The notes beneath the pieces were generated by a model. The model ran no database searches. It was not told where the DNA came from and worked only from the letters and a program-made list of their open reading frames with translations. A DNA stretch of 64,000 nucleotides from Thioclava indica (GTDB lineage Bacteria > Pseudomonadota > Alphaproteobacteria > Rhodobacterales > Rhodobacteraceae). Made by a program: the position numbers and the translations under genes. This document shows, piece by piece, positions 44,789-53,263 of this stretch. The DNA lies in assembly GCF_000714545.1 (NCBI RefSeq), contig NZ_AUNB01000012.1, forward strand, positions 20,567-84,566. The letters are read 5' to 3'. Each line of letters begins with the position of its first letter. The stretch's first letter is position 1.

Positions 44789-44929
44789 TTACTTCGCCTG
44801 CTGTGCTTCGCTGGCAATGGTGTTGCCTGCGACCGACAGGTCTTGACCTGCGCCCTGCACCGTATTGCAAGCGGCAAGGCTCAGAAGCGCCAGCATCATC
44901 ACGCCAGACAGTTTAACCGAACTCATCAT
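44789..44929 (-). CDS. Entericidin A/B-like small lipoprotein
   Basis: 46 residues, too short for most gene lists. A lipoprotein signal peptide (MMSSVKLSGVMMLALLSLAAC, lipobox LAAC) is followed by NTVQGAGQDLSVAGNTIASE, the entericidin signature. AGGAGAG lies 6 bases before the ATG. Entericidins are envelope lipoproteins linked to stationary-phase lysis in E. coli; no partner entericidin or antidote gene is adjacent. It needs Lgt for lipidation. Confidence 0.85.
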   Translation of the reverse strand: MMSSVKLSGVMMLALLSLAACNTVQGAGQDLSVAGNTIASEAQQAK

Positions 44930-45042
44930 AGTGCTCTCCTTTGAAGGCTATACAGCCGAACGTGTGAAAAAAAATACGGTTCCCCGGAACCATCCGTATT
45001 AATCGACGTTTGCTAGTTGAACACAAGACGAAGAGGCATGTG

Positions 45043-45258
45043 ATGAAGGCACCGCTGCGCATTTTGTTGGCCACGCTTTGGGCGCTTTGCATTGCCGGAG
45101 TGGTGATTGTCGCTGCGTTGAGCCTTGGTATCGTCGAGTGGCAAGATTTCGCCACAGCCGTGATCGCGGGCTTGGTTTTGGGTATTCCCGCCGGAATTTG
45201 GACCGAACGTCGTATCAAGCGGAATGATCCGTTCTGGCCGCCGCGCCGTCGATCTTGA
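45043..45258 (+). CDS. Small inner-membrane protein, 71 residues
   Basis: Two predicted membrane helices (RILLATLWALCIAGVVIVAA; TAVIAGLVLGIPAGIW) separated by a short acidic loop and followed by a basic tail (ERRIKRNDPFWPPRRR), so the C-terminus is probably cytoplasmic. I start at 45043 with AGAGG upstream. I do not recognise a family. A hairpin follows 91 bases later. Confidence 0.6.
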   Translation: MKAPLRILLATLWALCIAGVVIVAALSLGIVEWQDFATAVIAGLVLGIPAGIWTERRIKRNDPFWPPRRRS

Positions 45259-45348
45259 TTCCCCGAAACGGGAGCACGATTTAGCGAATGTCCCGCGCAG
45301 AATCGTGTCCTTCCGCCCGAGCAGGTTAACACTATGTTAACCAAGCTC

Positions 45349-45383
45349 TGAAAGGCTCCGGGTTGTCCCTCCCCGGAGCCTTT
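45349..45383 (+). promoter_or_regulatory. Hairpin overlapping the ribosome site of the downstream lipoprotein gene
   Basis: AAAGGCTCCGGG and CCCGGAGCCTTT form a perfect 12-bp stem around TTGTCCCTC, directly before the ATG at 45386. Its 3' arm contains GGAG, the only plausible ribosome site for that gene. It is either the terminator of 45043-45258, a translational switch, or both. Confidence 0.65.
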
Positions 45384-45385
45384 CT

Positions 45386-45703
45386 ATGTCCAGATCATCT
45401 CTTTTCCTCTGCCTGTTTCTGATCGGCTGCGGCGCCTCGCCCGCGCCGCAATTTTTCGGCGCGATCCGCCATGATATGATGCTCGAGGGCATCGACTTCA
45501 CCGTTTTCGTCAAGGCCGATAAGGCCGAGGTGATCCGCCTTGGCTATCTGTCGCGTCGCGAGCGTGACCGCGTGCCGGCCCTGATGGTGCGCGCAGCCGA
45601 GGCGGCGTCGGGGTGCAAAGTGGCAGGGCCAGCGGGCGGGCTATATAAATCGCCCTCGCTGCCCGGCGATACCGGAGAGCAGCGTTTCCAGCTTGACTGT
45701 TGA
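45386..45703 (+). CDS. Small predicted lipoprotein
   Basis: 105 residues. A short lipoprotein signal (RSSLFLCLFLIGC, lipobox LIGC) precedes a soluble domain with two further cysteines (GCKVAGP, and the last residue C). I do not recognise a family. Its ribosome site lies in the stem of a hairpin (see the preceding entry), so expression may depend on structure opening. Confidence 0.6.
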   Translation: MSRSSLFLCLFLIGCGASPAPQFFGAIRHDMMLEGIDFTVFVKADKAEVIRLGYLSRRERDRVPALMVRAAEAASGCKVAGPAGGLYKSPSLPGDTGEQRFQLDC

Positions 45704-45737
45704 TGCGACGCCCTGCCGCAGGTGACGCGTGCAAAAC

Positions 45738-45751
45738 TTGACTCGGATCAA
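45738..45751 (+). promoter_or_regulatory. FNR/FnrL-type operator
   Basis: TTGAC-TCGG-ATCAA matches the FNR/FnrL consensus TTGAT-N4-ATCAA at 9 of 10 positions and lies 64 bases before the start of the 60-residue membrane protein gene. In Rhodobacter relatives FnrL controls anaerobic and low-oxygen genes. No fnrL gene is in this window. Confidence 0.65.
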
Positions 45752-45815
45752 GGTAACGTTTGCGTGAGTATGATCATTTCGCCGCTAAGAAATGTATCGT
45801 AAACGGAGAAGCGAC

Positions 45816-45998
45816 ATGCGTCTGTTCGCCATTATCTATTCGCTCGCTGGGCCCACGCTGGCCGGGATCTTGATCACCGCAGCGCTGACCATGAACATGT
45901 TCACCTCGCGCGCAATGATCGCCTCGGCAGTCATCGGCTTTATCGTGGCGCTGCCGATTTCCTGGTTTGTTGCCAAACAGATCAACGAAAATATGTGA
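45816..45998 (+). CDS. Small two-helix membrane protein (Rhodobacterales family)
   Basis: 60 residues with two membrane helices (RLFAIIYSLAGPTLAGILIT; IASAVIGFIVALPISWFV) and a short C-terminal tail KQINENM. I recall near relatives labelled 'CTP synthetase' in Rhodobacterales; that label is clearly wrong for a 60-residue membrane protein. The start at 45816 follows GGAGAAGCG. An FNR-type box upstream suggests control by oxygen. Confidence 0.7.
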   Translation: MRLFAIIYSLAGPTLAGILITAALTMNMFTSRAMIASAVIGFIVALPISWFVAKQINENM

Positions 45999-46098
45999 AC
46001 GCGCGATTGCGAAAGTGACAGACGGGACTGCGGCGGCTATACGTTCAGTGTAACGCTTAGTGCGCCGCGCTTCTTTTATTTCATTCGCAAAAGTCTTT

Positions 46099-46545
46099 AT
46101 GTCCAACGTATTCGGTTATTTCAAGACGCAGGTCGGCCTATTTCGGCTGATCTTTTTGTTGGCGATCCTGCAATGGCTACTCAGTTTCGGGATGGAGCAC
46201 ACGGTTTACGAAACGGTGCGCTACAGTGCGAAGACACCCGGTTTGCTGACCTATTTATATATCGGCGTCGGTGTCGCAATCCCTGTGCTGGTCGTATGGA
46301 CGCTGATTTTGCCCAAGACGCGCGGCGCGCCCAAGCCGCGTGATAATCCAGAACCGATGGACTCTGGTGCACCGCCGGTTCACTGGGTGGTATTTCTCGT
46401 CATTATTTTGCCGACGGTGACGGGCGGGGCCGCGTTTTTCCTCAATATCAGTTGGGTGGCAAAGGTACATTCTGATCTGAATACAGCGCTGGTAATTGGC
46501 TTGGGTCTTGTGACGTTGCAGAGTGATTTCACCAATAAGACCTGA
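46099..46545 (+). CDS. Membrane protein of unknown function
   Basis: About 148 residues with an N-terminal basic segment, helices at about FRLIFLLAILQWLL, LTYLYIGVGVAIPVLVVW, VVFLVIILPTVTGG and ALVIGLGLVTLQ, and a Pro-rich loop between the second and third. An in-frame GTG at 46060 would add 13 residues; neither start has a good ribosome site. Not recognised. Base use is slightly less G+C-rich than neighbours. Confidence 0.5.
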   Translation: MSNVFGYFKTQVGLFRLIFLLAILQWLLSFGMEHTVYETVRYSAKTPGLLTYLYIGVGVAIPVLVVWTLILPKTRGAPKPRDNPEPMDSGAPPVHWVVFLVIILPTVTGGAAFFLNISWVAKVHSDLNTALVIGLGLVTLQSDFTNKT

Positions 46546-46602
46546 AAGATTACCTGCTGCGCCCGATGACGAGGCCGGTGGACTGAGCGCGCCTTTGGAG
46601 GC

Positions 46603-47382
46603 CTAGCTGAGAAACCGCTCCACCTCTGCCTCAACTTCGCGCGGGCGCTCGGCATGGAGCCAGTGGCCCGCGTTTTTGATCTCCACAAACTCAGCTTGCG
46701 GGAACAGCGCGCGGATCAGGTCATGATCGTCCGGCTCGACGTAATACGAATTTGCGCCTGACAGGAACAGGGCGGGGCCGTCAAATTCAGAGCCAAGCGG
46801 CAAATCGGGCCATTCTAGTATGGTGTCAAGATTGTTCTTCAGCGCCTGAAGGTTGAACTTCCAGCGCACGGGCCCGTCGCGCAGGCTCAACGATTGCAGC
46901 AAAAACGCCCGCGTGCCGGGATCTTGGATTTGCACACTCAACAAACGATCCGCCTGTGAGCGCGTTTCGATTTCCTCAAGGGGTAGCGCCTGCATCGCCT
47001 CAATCAGCGCGCCGTGGCTGTCGCCATGCTTGTAGGATTTGGGCGCCATATCGGCCACGATCAGGCGGCGCACCAGATCAGGATGGTTGAGCGCAAGCAT
47101 CATCGCCGCTTTGCCGCCCATCGAATGACCCAGCACATCGGCCTGCCCGCCATGGGAGTTGATTACCTCGGCGATATCATCGGCCATTGCGGGATAGCTG
47201 TGATCATCATCCCAAAAACTGTCACCATGATTGCGCATATCCAGCGCGATGACTTGGCGCTTTTCGCTGAGCTGCTTTGAGATCGCAGACCAGTTGCGCG
47301 CCGAGCCAAACAGGCCCGGCGCGATAACAAGCGGGGGCGCATCGGTCTTGGCGCCATGGAGGACTGTGTTCAACATGCTCAT
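46603..47382 (-). CDS. Alpha/beta hydrolase (YbfF-like esterase)
   Basis: 259 residues with an alpha/beta hydrolase fold: VIAPGLFGSARNWSAI oxyanion loop, LDMRNHGDSF, nucleophile Ser in VLGHSMGGKAAMML, and His in NAGHWLHAERP. No signal peptide. The layout resembles small acyl-CoA esterases such as YbfF. The ATG at 47382 has a poor ribosome site. Confidence 0.85.
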   Translation of the reverse strand: MSMLNTVLHGAKTDAPPLVIAPGLFGSARNWSAISKQLSEKRQVIALDMRNHGDSFWDDDHSYPAMADDIAEVINSHGGQADVLGHSMGGKAAMMLALNHPDLVRRLIVADMAPKSYKHGDSHGALIEAMQALPLEEIETRSQADRLLSVQIQDPGTRAFLLQSLSLRDGPVRWKFNLQALKNNLDTILEWPDLPLGSEFDGPALFLSGANSYYVEPDDHDLIRALFPQAEFVEIKNAGHWLHAERPREVEAEVERFLS

Positions 47383-47502
47383 CAACGTAGGGCGCAGGCA
47401 GGGGGACGACCAGAGCGGAAATATGAAAATCTTGCGAGGCGAGCGACTTGCGCGGGGCGGCGCGCGTGTCTAGCGTGCGCGGGCATAATTTGGGGGATAG
47501 GC

Positions 47503-47871
47503 ATGGGGCCAGAGCAGATCACGCAAATGACCGCGCAGGTGTCGCGCCTGTTGGCCGCGCGCTTGGGGGCCAAAGGTGCGGGGCTTGAGGCGCGCGTGGC
47601 CCATCGCGCCCGCGCGCTGCCGCGCAAGGTGCGCCGTGCTGCGTTGCAACTGGCCAAGGCCGAGCGTCTGGCACATTCCCCCAAACAAGCGCGCCAGCTT
47701 GATGCGCGCGCCATTCAGGCGGCCTATGCGACCTGCACCCATTATCTTGAGCCCTTGGGCGCGGGCGAGCGGTTTCGCGCTGCCGCCCTGACCTTTGGCA
47801 GTTCGGTCGCCTTTATCGTGATCGTGGTGGGGGGAGTGATCTTTGGCGCGATGTGGCTGAGCGGCTGGTAA
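47503..47871 (+). CDS. Alanine/arginine-rich protein with one C-terminal membrane helix
   Basis: 122 residues. The N-terminal 90 residues are helical and strongly basic (ARLGAKGAGLEARVAHRARAL and similar); the last 25 are a single membrane helix (SSVAFIVIVVGGVIFGAMW). It looks like a tail-anchored protein. Not recognised. GGGGGAT lies 7 bases upstream of the ATG. Confidence 0.55.
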   Translation: MGPEQITQMTAQVSRLLAARLGAKGAGLEARVAHRARALPRKVRRAALQLAKAERLAHSPKQARQLDARAIQAAYATCTHYLEPLGAGERFRAAALTFGSSVAFIVIVVGGVIFGAMWLSGW

Positions 47872-47873
47872 TA

Positions 47874-47905
47874 TAAAAAGGCCCCCGAAAGAGGGGGCCT
47901 TTTGG
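47874..47905. terminator. Bidirectional intrinsic terminator between the tail-anchored protein gene and glyA
   Basis: AAAAAGGCCCCC-GAAA-GAGGGGGCCTTTT: a perfect GC-rich stem with an A-tract and a T-tract serving both converging genes. Confidence 0.92.
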
Positions 47906-47922
47906 GTGTGATCCGTTTCAGA

Positions 47923-49215
47923 TCACAGATTGGGATAGATCGGGAAGCGCGCGCAGAGCTTGGCGACCTTGGCCCGCACCGCCGCTTCGACATCGGCATT
48001 GCCCTCTTCGCCATTGGCGGCCAGACCATCGACCACTTCGACGATAAGACGCGCGATCTCGCGGAAGTCGTCCTCGGCAAAGCCGCGCGTGGTGCCCGCC
48101 GGGGTGCCCAAACGCACGCCCGACGTGACCATCGGCTTTTCGGGGTCAAACGGAATGCCGTTCTTGTTGCAAGTGATATGGGCGCGCCCGAGCGCCTTTT
48201 CGGTGGCATTGCCCTTCACGCCTTTGGGGCGCAAATCGACCAGCATCACATGGGTATCGGTGCCGCCGGTGACGATATCAAGGCCACCTTTCATCAGCTC
48301 GTCTGCCAAGGCTTGCGCGTTCTTCACGACCTGCTCGGCATAGACCTTGAACTCGGGGCGCTGCGCCTCGCCAAAGGCCACGGCCTTGGCGGCGATCACA
48401 TGCATCAGCGGGCCGCCCTGAATGCCGGGGAAGATCGCCGAGTTCACTTTCTTGGCGATATCCTCGTTATTGGTCAGGATCATCCCGCCACGCGGGCCGC
48501 GCAGGGTTTTATGCGTCGTGGTGGTCGCGACATCGGCATAGGGGAAGGGCGAGGGGTGTTGACCACCCGCGACGAGCCCTGCGAAATGCGCCATATCCAC
48601 CATCAGATACGCGCCCACCTCATCCGCAATCTCGCGGAACTTGGCGAAATCGATCTGGCGCGGAATGGCCGAGCCACCAGCGACGATCAGCTTGGGTTTA
48701 TGCTCTAGCGCCAATTCGCGCACCTGATCGTAATCGAGCAGGCTGTCTTGCTTGCGCACGCCATATTGCACCGCGTTGAACCATTTGCCCGACTGGTTGG
48801 GCTTGGCGCCGTGGGTCAGGTGACCGCCTGCATCAAGGCTCATGCCGAGGATCGTGTCGCCGGGCTGGATCAGCGCCTGAAACACGCCTTGGTTGGCTTG
48901 CGATCCGGAATTGGGCTGCACATTGGCGAACTCACAGCCAAACAGCGCCTTGGCGCGGTCAATCGCAAGATTTTCGGCCACGTCGACATATTGGCAGCCG
49001 CCATAATAGCGCCGCCCGGGATAGCCTTCGGCATATTTGTTGGTCATCACCGAGCCCTGAGCCTCCATCACCGCCGCAGAGACGATGTTCTCAGAGGCGA
49101 TCAGCTCGATCTCGTCGCGCTGGCGACCCAGCTCGTCGGTGATCGAGGCGTAAAGCTCGGGGTCACGGGTGGCGAGGCTTTCGGTGAAGAAGCCAGCGTC
49201 GCGTTGCTCGGTCAT
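47923..49215 (-). CDS. glyA: Serine hydroxymethyltransferase GlyA
   Basis: PLP enzyme that interconverts serine and glycine and makes 5,10-methylene-THF, the main one-carbon source. 430 residues. Seen: [52 protein letters not shown]-lysine motif [14 protein letters not shown] near 235, and TPAGTTRGF. Strong conservation over the full length. The 164 bases upstream divide it from the divergent nadK; no glycine riboswitch is apparent there. Confidence 0.98.
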   Translation of the reverse strand: MTEQRDAGFFTESLATRDPELYASITDELGRQRDEIELIASENIVSAAVMEAQGSVMTNKYAEGYPGRRYYGGCQYVDVAENLAIDRAKALFGCEFANVQPNSGSQANQGVFQALIQPGDTILGMSLDAGGHLTHGAKPNQSGKWFNAVQYGVRKQDSLLDYDQVRELALEHKPKLIVAGGSAIPRQIDFAKFREIADEVGAYLMVDMAHFAGLVAGGQHPSPFPYADVATTTTHKTLRGPRGGMILTNNEDIAKKVNSAIFPGIQGGPLMHVIAAKAVAFGEAQRPEFKVYAEQVVKNAQALADELMKGGLDIVTGGTDTHVMLVDLRPKGVKGNATEKALGRAHITCNKNGIPFDPEKPMVTSGVRLGTPAGTTRGFAEDDFREIARLIVEVVDGLAANGEEGNADVEAAVRAKVAKLCARFPIYPNL

Positions 49216-49379
49216 TGGGCACTCCTAGCAAATATCCGGTGTCGAGGCTGCTTTAACGCAGATTTTCCAAGGCGGGAAGCAGGCAAACAGGCAAATCCGC
49301 TTTTTCCGCACCCGATTGGCGCTTGTCTTTCGGCCAAGTGCTTGCAACACCTTAAGGAAGGAGAGAGGACGCCGCCGCT

Positions 49380-50141
49380 GTGAGTCAATACGCCCATATC
49401 CATTTCGCCGCCGCATCGGGTGAGTCTGCGCAAGCCGCGCTGGCTGATTTGATCGACCGCTACGGGCAGGTGCCGCGCTATGCGGCCGATGTGATCGTGG
49501 CGTTGGGGGGCGACGGGTTCATGCTGCAATGCCTGCATGAGGGCACGGGCCTGCCGGTTTACGGGATGAATCGCGGCACGGTCGGGTTCTTGATGAACGA
49601 CTATGTGCCCGGCGATTTGCCCGAGCGGCTGGAAGCTGCCGAAGAGGCGATGATCAATCCGCTGTCGATGAAGGCGGAAACCGAAGATGGCGTGCTGCAC
49701 GAGGCGCTGGCGATCAACGAGGTCTCGCTGCTGCGCGCGGGGCCGCAAGCGGCCAAGCTGCGGATCTCGATCAATGGCAAGGTGCGGCTGGAGGAACTGG
49801 TCTGTGACGGCGCGATTGTATCCACGCCTGCGGGATCGACGGCGTATAATTTCTCGGCGCACGGGCCGATCCTGCCGATTGGCTCGGATGTTCTGGCGCT
49901 GACCGGGATTGCCAGTTTTCGACCCCGGCGCTGGCAGGGGGCGATCCTGCCCTCCTCGGCGCTGGTGCGCTTTGACGTGCTTGAGGCTGAGAAACGCCCG
50001 GTGATGGCGGACGCGGATTCCCGCTCGGTCAAACCGGTGAAATGGGTCGAGATCCGGTCCGAGCCCGAGATTGCGCATCACATTCTGTTTGATCCCGGCC
50101 ATGGGCTGGAAGAACGCTTGATGCGCGAGCAATTTGCCTGA
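49380..50141 (+). CDS. nadK: NAD kinase
   Basis: 253 residues, makes NADP from NAD. GGDGFML (the GGDGT-type phosphate motif), MNRGTVGFLMND, ALNE-type AINEVSLLR, and TPAGSTAYNFSAHGP are visible. The start codon is GTG; a purine-rich ribosome-site candidate (GAGAGG) lies 11 bases upstream, a little far. It is divergent from glyA and followed by the two-component pair on the other strand. Confidence 0.95.
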   Translation: MSQYAHIHFAAASGESAQAALADLIDRYGQVPRYAADVIVALGGDGFMLQCLHEGTGLPVYGMNRGTVGFLMNDYVPGDLPERLEAAEEAMINPLSMKAETEDGVLHEALAINEVSLLRAGPQAAKLRISINGKVRLEELVCDGAIVSTPAGSTAYNFSAHGPILPIGSDVLALTGIASFRPRRWQGAILPSSALVRFDVLEAEKRPVMADADSRSVKPVKWVEIRSEPEIAHHILFDPGHGLEERLMREQFA

Positions 50142-50163
50142 ACGCGTGATGCGCGCCCCTCGA

Positions 50164-51618
50164 TCACGGCGTGCTTGGCGTGTCGCGCTCCCACGTCTCA
50201 CGCTTGCGATAGATCGTTGAGGGGGCCACACCCAATTCCTGCGCGGCGCGCGGGATAGATCCGTCATGACGCTCAATCGCGGCCTCAATCGCCTCGCGTT
50301 CGATTTCTGCGAGCGTGCGGATGACAGGCTGAGTGTTGGCACTCGGCGCGGACGCGCTTGCGCCCGCTGATCGGGGTGCGCAGTGGATACCATCGGGCAG
50401 CATGTCGACGCTAAGTTCCGGACCGTCATGCATCACCACCGCCGCGCGCAACACGTTCATCAACTGGCGCACATTTCCCGGCCATGAATGGGATTGCAGC
50501 CAAGCCATTGCCTCGGGAGTGATGGAGGTAAAGCTGCGCTGCTCCTCGGTGGAAAACCGGGCAAGCGCCTCGTGCGCAATCGTTTCGATATCTTCGGGAT
50601 GCTCGCGCAAAGGGGGCATCTCGATGGACAGAACATGCAGGCGATATTGCAGATCTTCGCGCATCTGGCCGCGGTCCACGACCTCCATCGGCGAGCGCGC
50701 TGCGGCACTGATCACGCGAACATCCACCTGCACCGGCTCAACCGCGCCAAAGGGCTTGATGTGGCCACTTTCCAGAAACCGCAGAAGTTTCGTTTGCACC
50801 GTGGGGTCTAGTTCGCACACATTATCCAGCAGCAAGCTGCCACCATTGGCGCTGAGCAAAGCGCCGGGTTTGTCACTTAGCGCGCCCGGAAAGGCCCCCT
50901 GCCTATGGCCAAACAGCTCGCTATCAAGGCGGTCGGCGGGCAAGGCGCCGCAATCGAGCGTCACGAAAGGTGCCTTGGCGCGCGACCCAAGCGCGTGGGT
51001 CGCATGCGCACACAGTTCTTTGCCAGTGCCGCTTTCGCCCCAGATAAACAGCGGCGCCACAGAGCGCGCCGCCGCGCGGATCTTGTCATAGACCTTTTGC
51101 ATGTGCGGCGACTGCCCGATGAACGCGCCGATGGTCGGGGCATTTTGCGCATCGCTTTGCGGATCGGCCTGCATCGCGAAACTGCGCGCATTTTCGATGG
51201 CGCTGCTCAGGCGGGCCTCACTGACCGGCTTGATCAGCACATCCAGCGCGCCCGCGCGCATCGCATTGACCGCGCGATCAACCGAGCGATCGGCCGTGAA
51301 CACCAAAATCGCGGTGCGCCCGCGCAGGGCCAGCATTTCCGGGATCAGCTCATCGCCATCGCGATCCGGCAGCATCAAATCCAGCAGCACAATTTCAACG
51401 GGATGGGCGCGAAACAGCGCCATTGCATCGCTGGCCGAGGCGGCTGTGTGAACCTCAAAGCCCGCGTTGCTCAGATGCGCTTCGTAGATCGCGCGCAAAG
51501 AGGCGACGTCCTCTACCAGCAAAATCCGGCCGCGGGGAATGGGGGGAGACTGCGTCGATTGCCCTGCGGGTTGGTCGTCTTCAAGAGGACTTTCAGACTT
51601 TGCCTGGGAATTATTCAT
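50164..51618 (-). CDS. NtrC-type response regulator with altered GAFTGA and Walker-B motifs
   Basis: 484 residues. Receiver domain at about 30-150 with Asp80 in VLLDLMLPD, Thr in FTADRS and Lys in LIKPV. The AAA+ domain has Walker A GESGTGKE (194-201), but the GAFTGA loop that touches sigma-54 reads GAFPGA (241-246), and the Walker B that is usually LFLDE reads LLLDN (262-266). A C-terminal Fis helix-turn-helix (AAQELGVAPSTIYRKRE) binds DNA. With the loop threonine and the catalytic glutamate missing, classical sigma-54 activation is doubtful; it may act as a repressor or on another polymerase form. Its start overlaps the kinase stop by 4 bases. Confidence 0.9.
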   Translation of the reverse strand: MNNSQAKSESPLEDDQPAGQSTQSPPIPRGRILLVEDVASLRAIYEAHLSNAGFEVHTAASASDAMALFRAHPVEIVLLDLMLPDRDGDELIPEMLALRGRTAILVFTADRSVDRAVNAMRAGALDVLIKPVSEARLSSAIENARSFAMQADPQSDAQNAPTIGAFIGQSPHMQKVYDKIRAAARSVAPLFIWGESGTGKELCAHATHALGSRAKAPFVTLDCGALPADRLDSELFGHRQGAFPGALSDKPGALLSANGGSLLLDNVCELDPTVQTKLLRFLESGHIKPFGAVEPVQVDVRVISAAARSPMEVVDRGQMREDLQYRLHVLSIEMPPLREHPEDIETIAHEALARFSTEEQRSFTSITPEAMAWLQSHSWPGNVRQLMNVLRAAVVMHDGPELSVDMLPDGIHCAPRSAGASASAPSANTQPVIRTLAEIEREAIEAAIERHDGSIPRAAQELGVAPSTIYRKRETWERDTPSTP

Positions 51619-53141
51619 GAGAGTGTAAATTCTTTAATGGAAAATTGACTGGTTAACTGATGGATCAAACTTTCTGTGCGATCAAGGGCTTCGCGCACCC
51701 GTTCGTGAATATCGCTCGCAGCCTCTTGAGCGATTGCGCAGTGCAAGGCGTGGGCCGTCGTGCTGAGCATTGTCTCCCCGACGGCCCCGGCAACGGCGAT
51801 CAGCTTGTGGCATTGACGCTGGATATCGGCGGTGTCGCCCTGTTGCCAAGCGTGCATGAGGGCACGGGTGATCATCTTGAGATCCGCAATAACAAAAAGG
51901 GCTAAGGTCTTGCTTTCCGACGTGTGCGCGCGGTGTTGCAGCGCCGAAAACAGCAGATCTTGCGCGCCGCGCTGTGCCTTGCGATGCGCGGGTTTTGACG
52001 TAAGTGCTTGATTGATGGCATATGCCAAGGGGGCGGGGCCCTTGATTGGTTTCATTAAAATCGCATTCGCGCCAGCCGCCAAGATTGCCTCATGTTTCGG
52101 GCGCTGAGCAAAAGCGGTGCAGGCGACAATCGGCAGATCGGCCCAATCAAGCCCCGAGGCACGCAAAGCCACGGTCACGCCAAGCCCCGATTCGCCGGGC
52201 ATATCAATATCAAGGATCGCCAGATCAAACGGGGCGTCAAGAACGGCACCAAGCGCGCCAGTGCCATCAGAACAGGTCTCGACCCGCGCACCAAGGGCGC
52301 TCAGCATCGTTTCAAGAACCGCCTGATTGGTCAGGCTATCATCGGCGACCAACACGCGGCAGCCTGTCAGATCGGGTGGCGGAGGGGCGTCGTCGTGCGG
52401 GGCCACGTGGCGCGTCGACGGGGCGGTGGACAGAGGCACGTCCAGCGCGATCTCGGCCCCGCCTTCGCGGCGATTGCGCGCCGTTATCTCGCCGCCCAAC
52501 TGATGGGTCAGACTGCGCGCAATGAACAGGCCAAGCCCGTCGCCATCACGGCGATGCGCCTGCGCGCCGCGCTGGCCGCGATCAAAAAGGGTGGCCAGCT
52601 TGTCAGGGGCAAATCCCGGCCCGTCATCGCGCAGATAGACGCGCAGCCGCGTTGTAGATTGCATTTCGAACATGATGCGGATCGGGCCTGATCCCGCATA
52701 GGCCATCGCATTGGAAATCACATTGGCCAAGATCCGTTCCAGCGCCAAAGCGTCGATCTCCAAGATCGCCGGCACATCGGGGGCGACGTCAAGGTGAAAC
52801 GCCATCCCCGCCGCCTCTGCCGCGCCACGCCAACGCCGCTCTAGCGCGGTGAGAAAGTCGGACAGACGCAGCGGATAGTCTGCATTCGCCTGATAGTCCG
52901 GGACAGTATCTTCCAGTCCCAGTTCCCAAAGCTGCGCGAGATACTCACTGGCGCTTTGGATGCGCTCAAGCTGTTGGCGGGTTTGCGGATCAAGCGATGT
53001 GTCGGGGATCAGGCTTAGCCCGCCAAGAATATCTGAAAGCGCGGAGCGCGCATCATGCGCAAGCATTGAAAGACGTTCACGCCTTGCGTGCTCGTCGTTT
53101 GAGACCTGATCGGTTGTGCGTGAATGACGCGGTGTTTTCAT
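51615..53141 (-). CDS. Hybrid histidine kinase with receiver and HPt domains but no sensor domain
   Basis: 508 residues, no membrane helix or signal peptide. The H-box is already at residue 29 (LSMLAHDARSALSDIL), so there is no room for a sensor. ATPase motifs follow: N-box LANVISNAMAYAG, G1 DDGPGFAPDKL, G2 GDGLGLFIARSL. A receiver domain (VLVADDSLTNQAVLE, Asp in LAILDIDMPGESG) and a C-terminal HPt domain (histidine in CHKLIAVAGAVGETML near 440) complete an internal phosphorelay. The signal must come from another protein. It precedes and overlaps the response regulator gene, so this is a dedicated pair; the target process is unknown. Confidence 0.9.
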   Translation of the reverse strand: MKTPRHSRTTDQVSNDEHARRERLSMLAHDARSALSDILGGLSLIPDTSLDPQTRQQLERIQSASEYLAQLWELGLEDTVPDYQANADYPLRLSDFLTALERRWRGAAEAAGMAFHLDVAPDVPAILEIDALALERILANVISNAMAYAGSGPIRIMFEMQSTTRLRVYLRDDGPGFAPDKLATLFDRGQRGAQAHRRDGDGLGLFIARSLTHQLGGEITARNRREGGAEIALDVPLSTAPSTRHVAPHDDAPPPPDLTGCRVLVADDSLTNQAVLETMLSALGARVETCSDGTGALGAVLDAPFDLAILDIDMPGESGLGVTVALRASGLDWADLPIVACTAFAQRPKHEAILAAGANAILMKPIKGPAPLAYAINQALTSKPAHRKAQRGAQDLLFSALQHRAHTSESKTLALFVIADLKMITRALMHAWQQGDTADIQRQCHKLIAVAGAVGETMLSTTAHALHCAIAQEAASDIHERVREALDRTESLIHQLTSQFSIKEFTLS

Positions 53142-53263
53142 ATTTATATCCCGGCTCGGATCATCCGGGTGACGGGCACGTAAATCAAGTAACGCTTTCC
53201 ACCAGAGCGGGCATAAGCCTGCAATTTCCGAAAAGTGTGATGCGTAATCGTGTCAATATGTCA

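Noticed and set aside
45816..45998. 'CTP synthetase' database-style label for the 60-residue protein
   Set aside because: CTP synthetase is over 500 residues with amidotransferase and synthase domains; this is a two-helix membrane protein.
49216..49379. Glycine riboswitch or SAM-related switch between glyA and nadK
   Set aside because: I looked for the paired glycine aptamer signatures and for SAM-II type motifs and found neither; the sequence only shows ordinary promoter-like composition.
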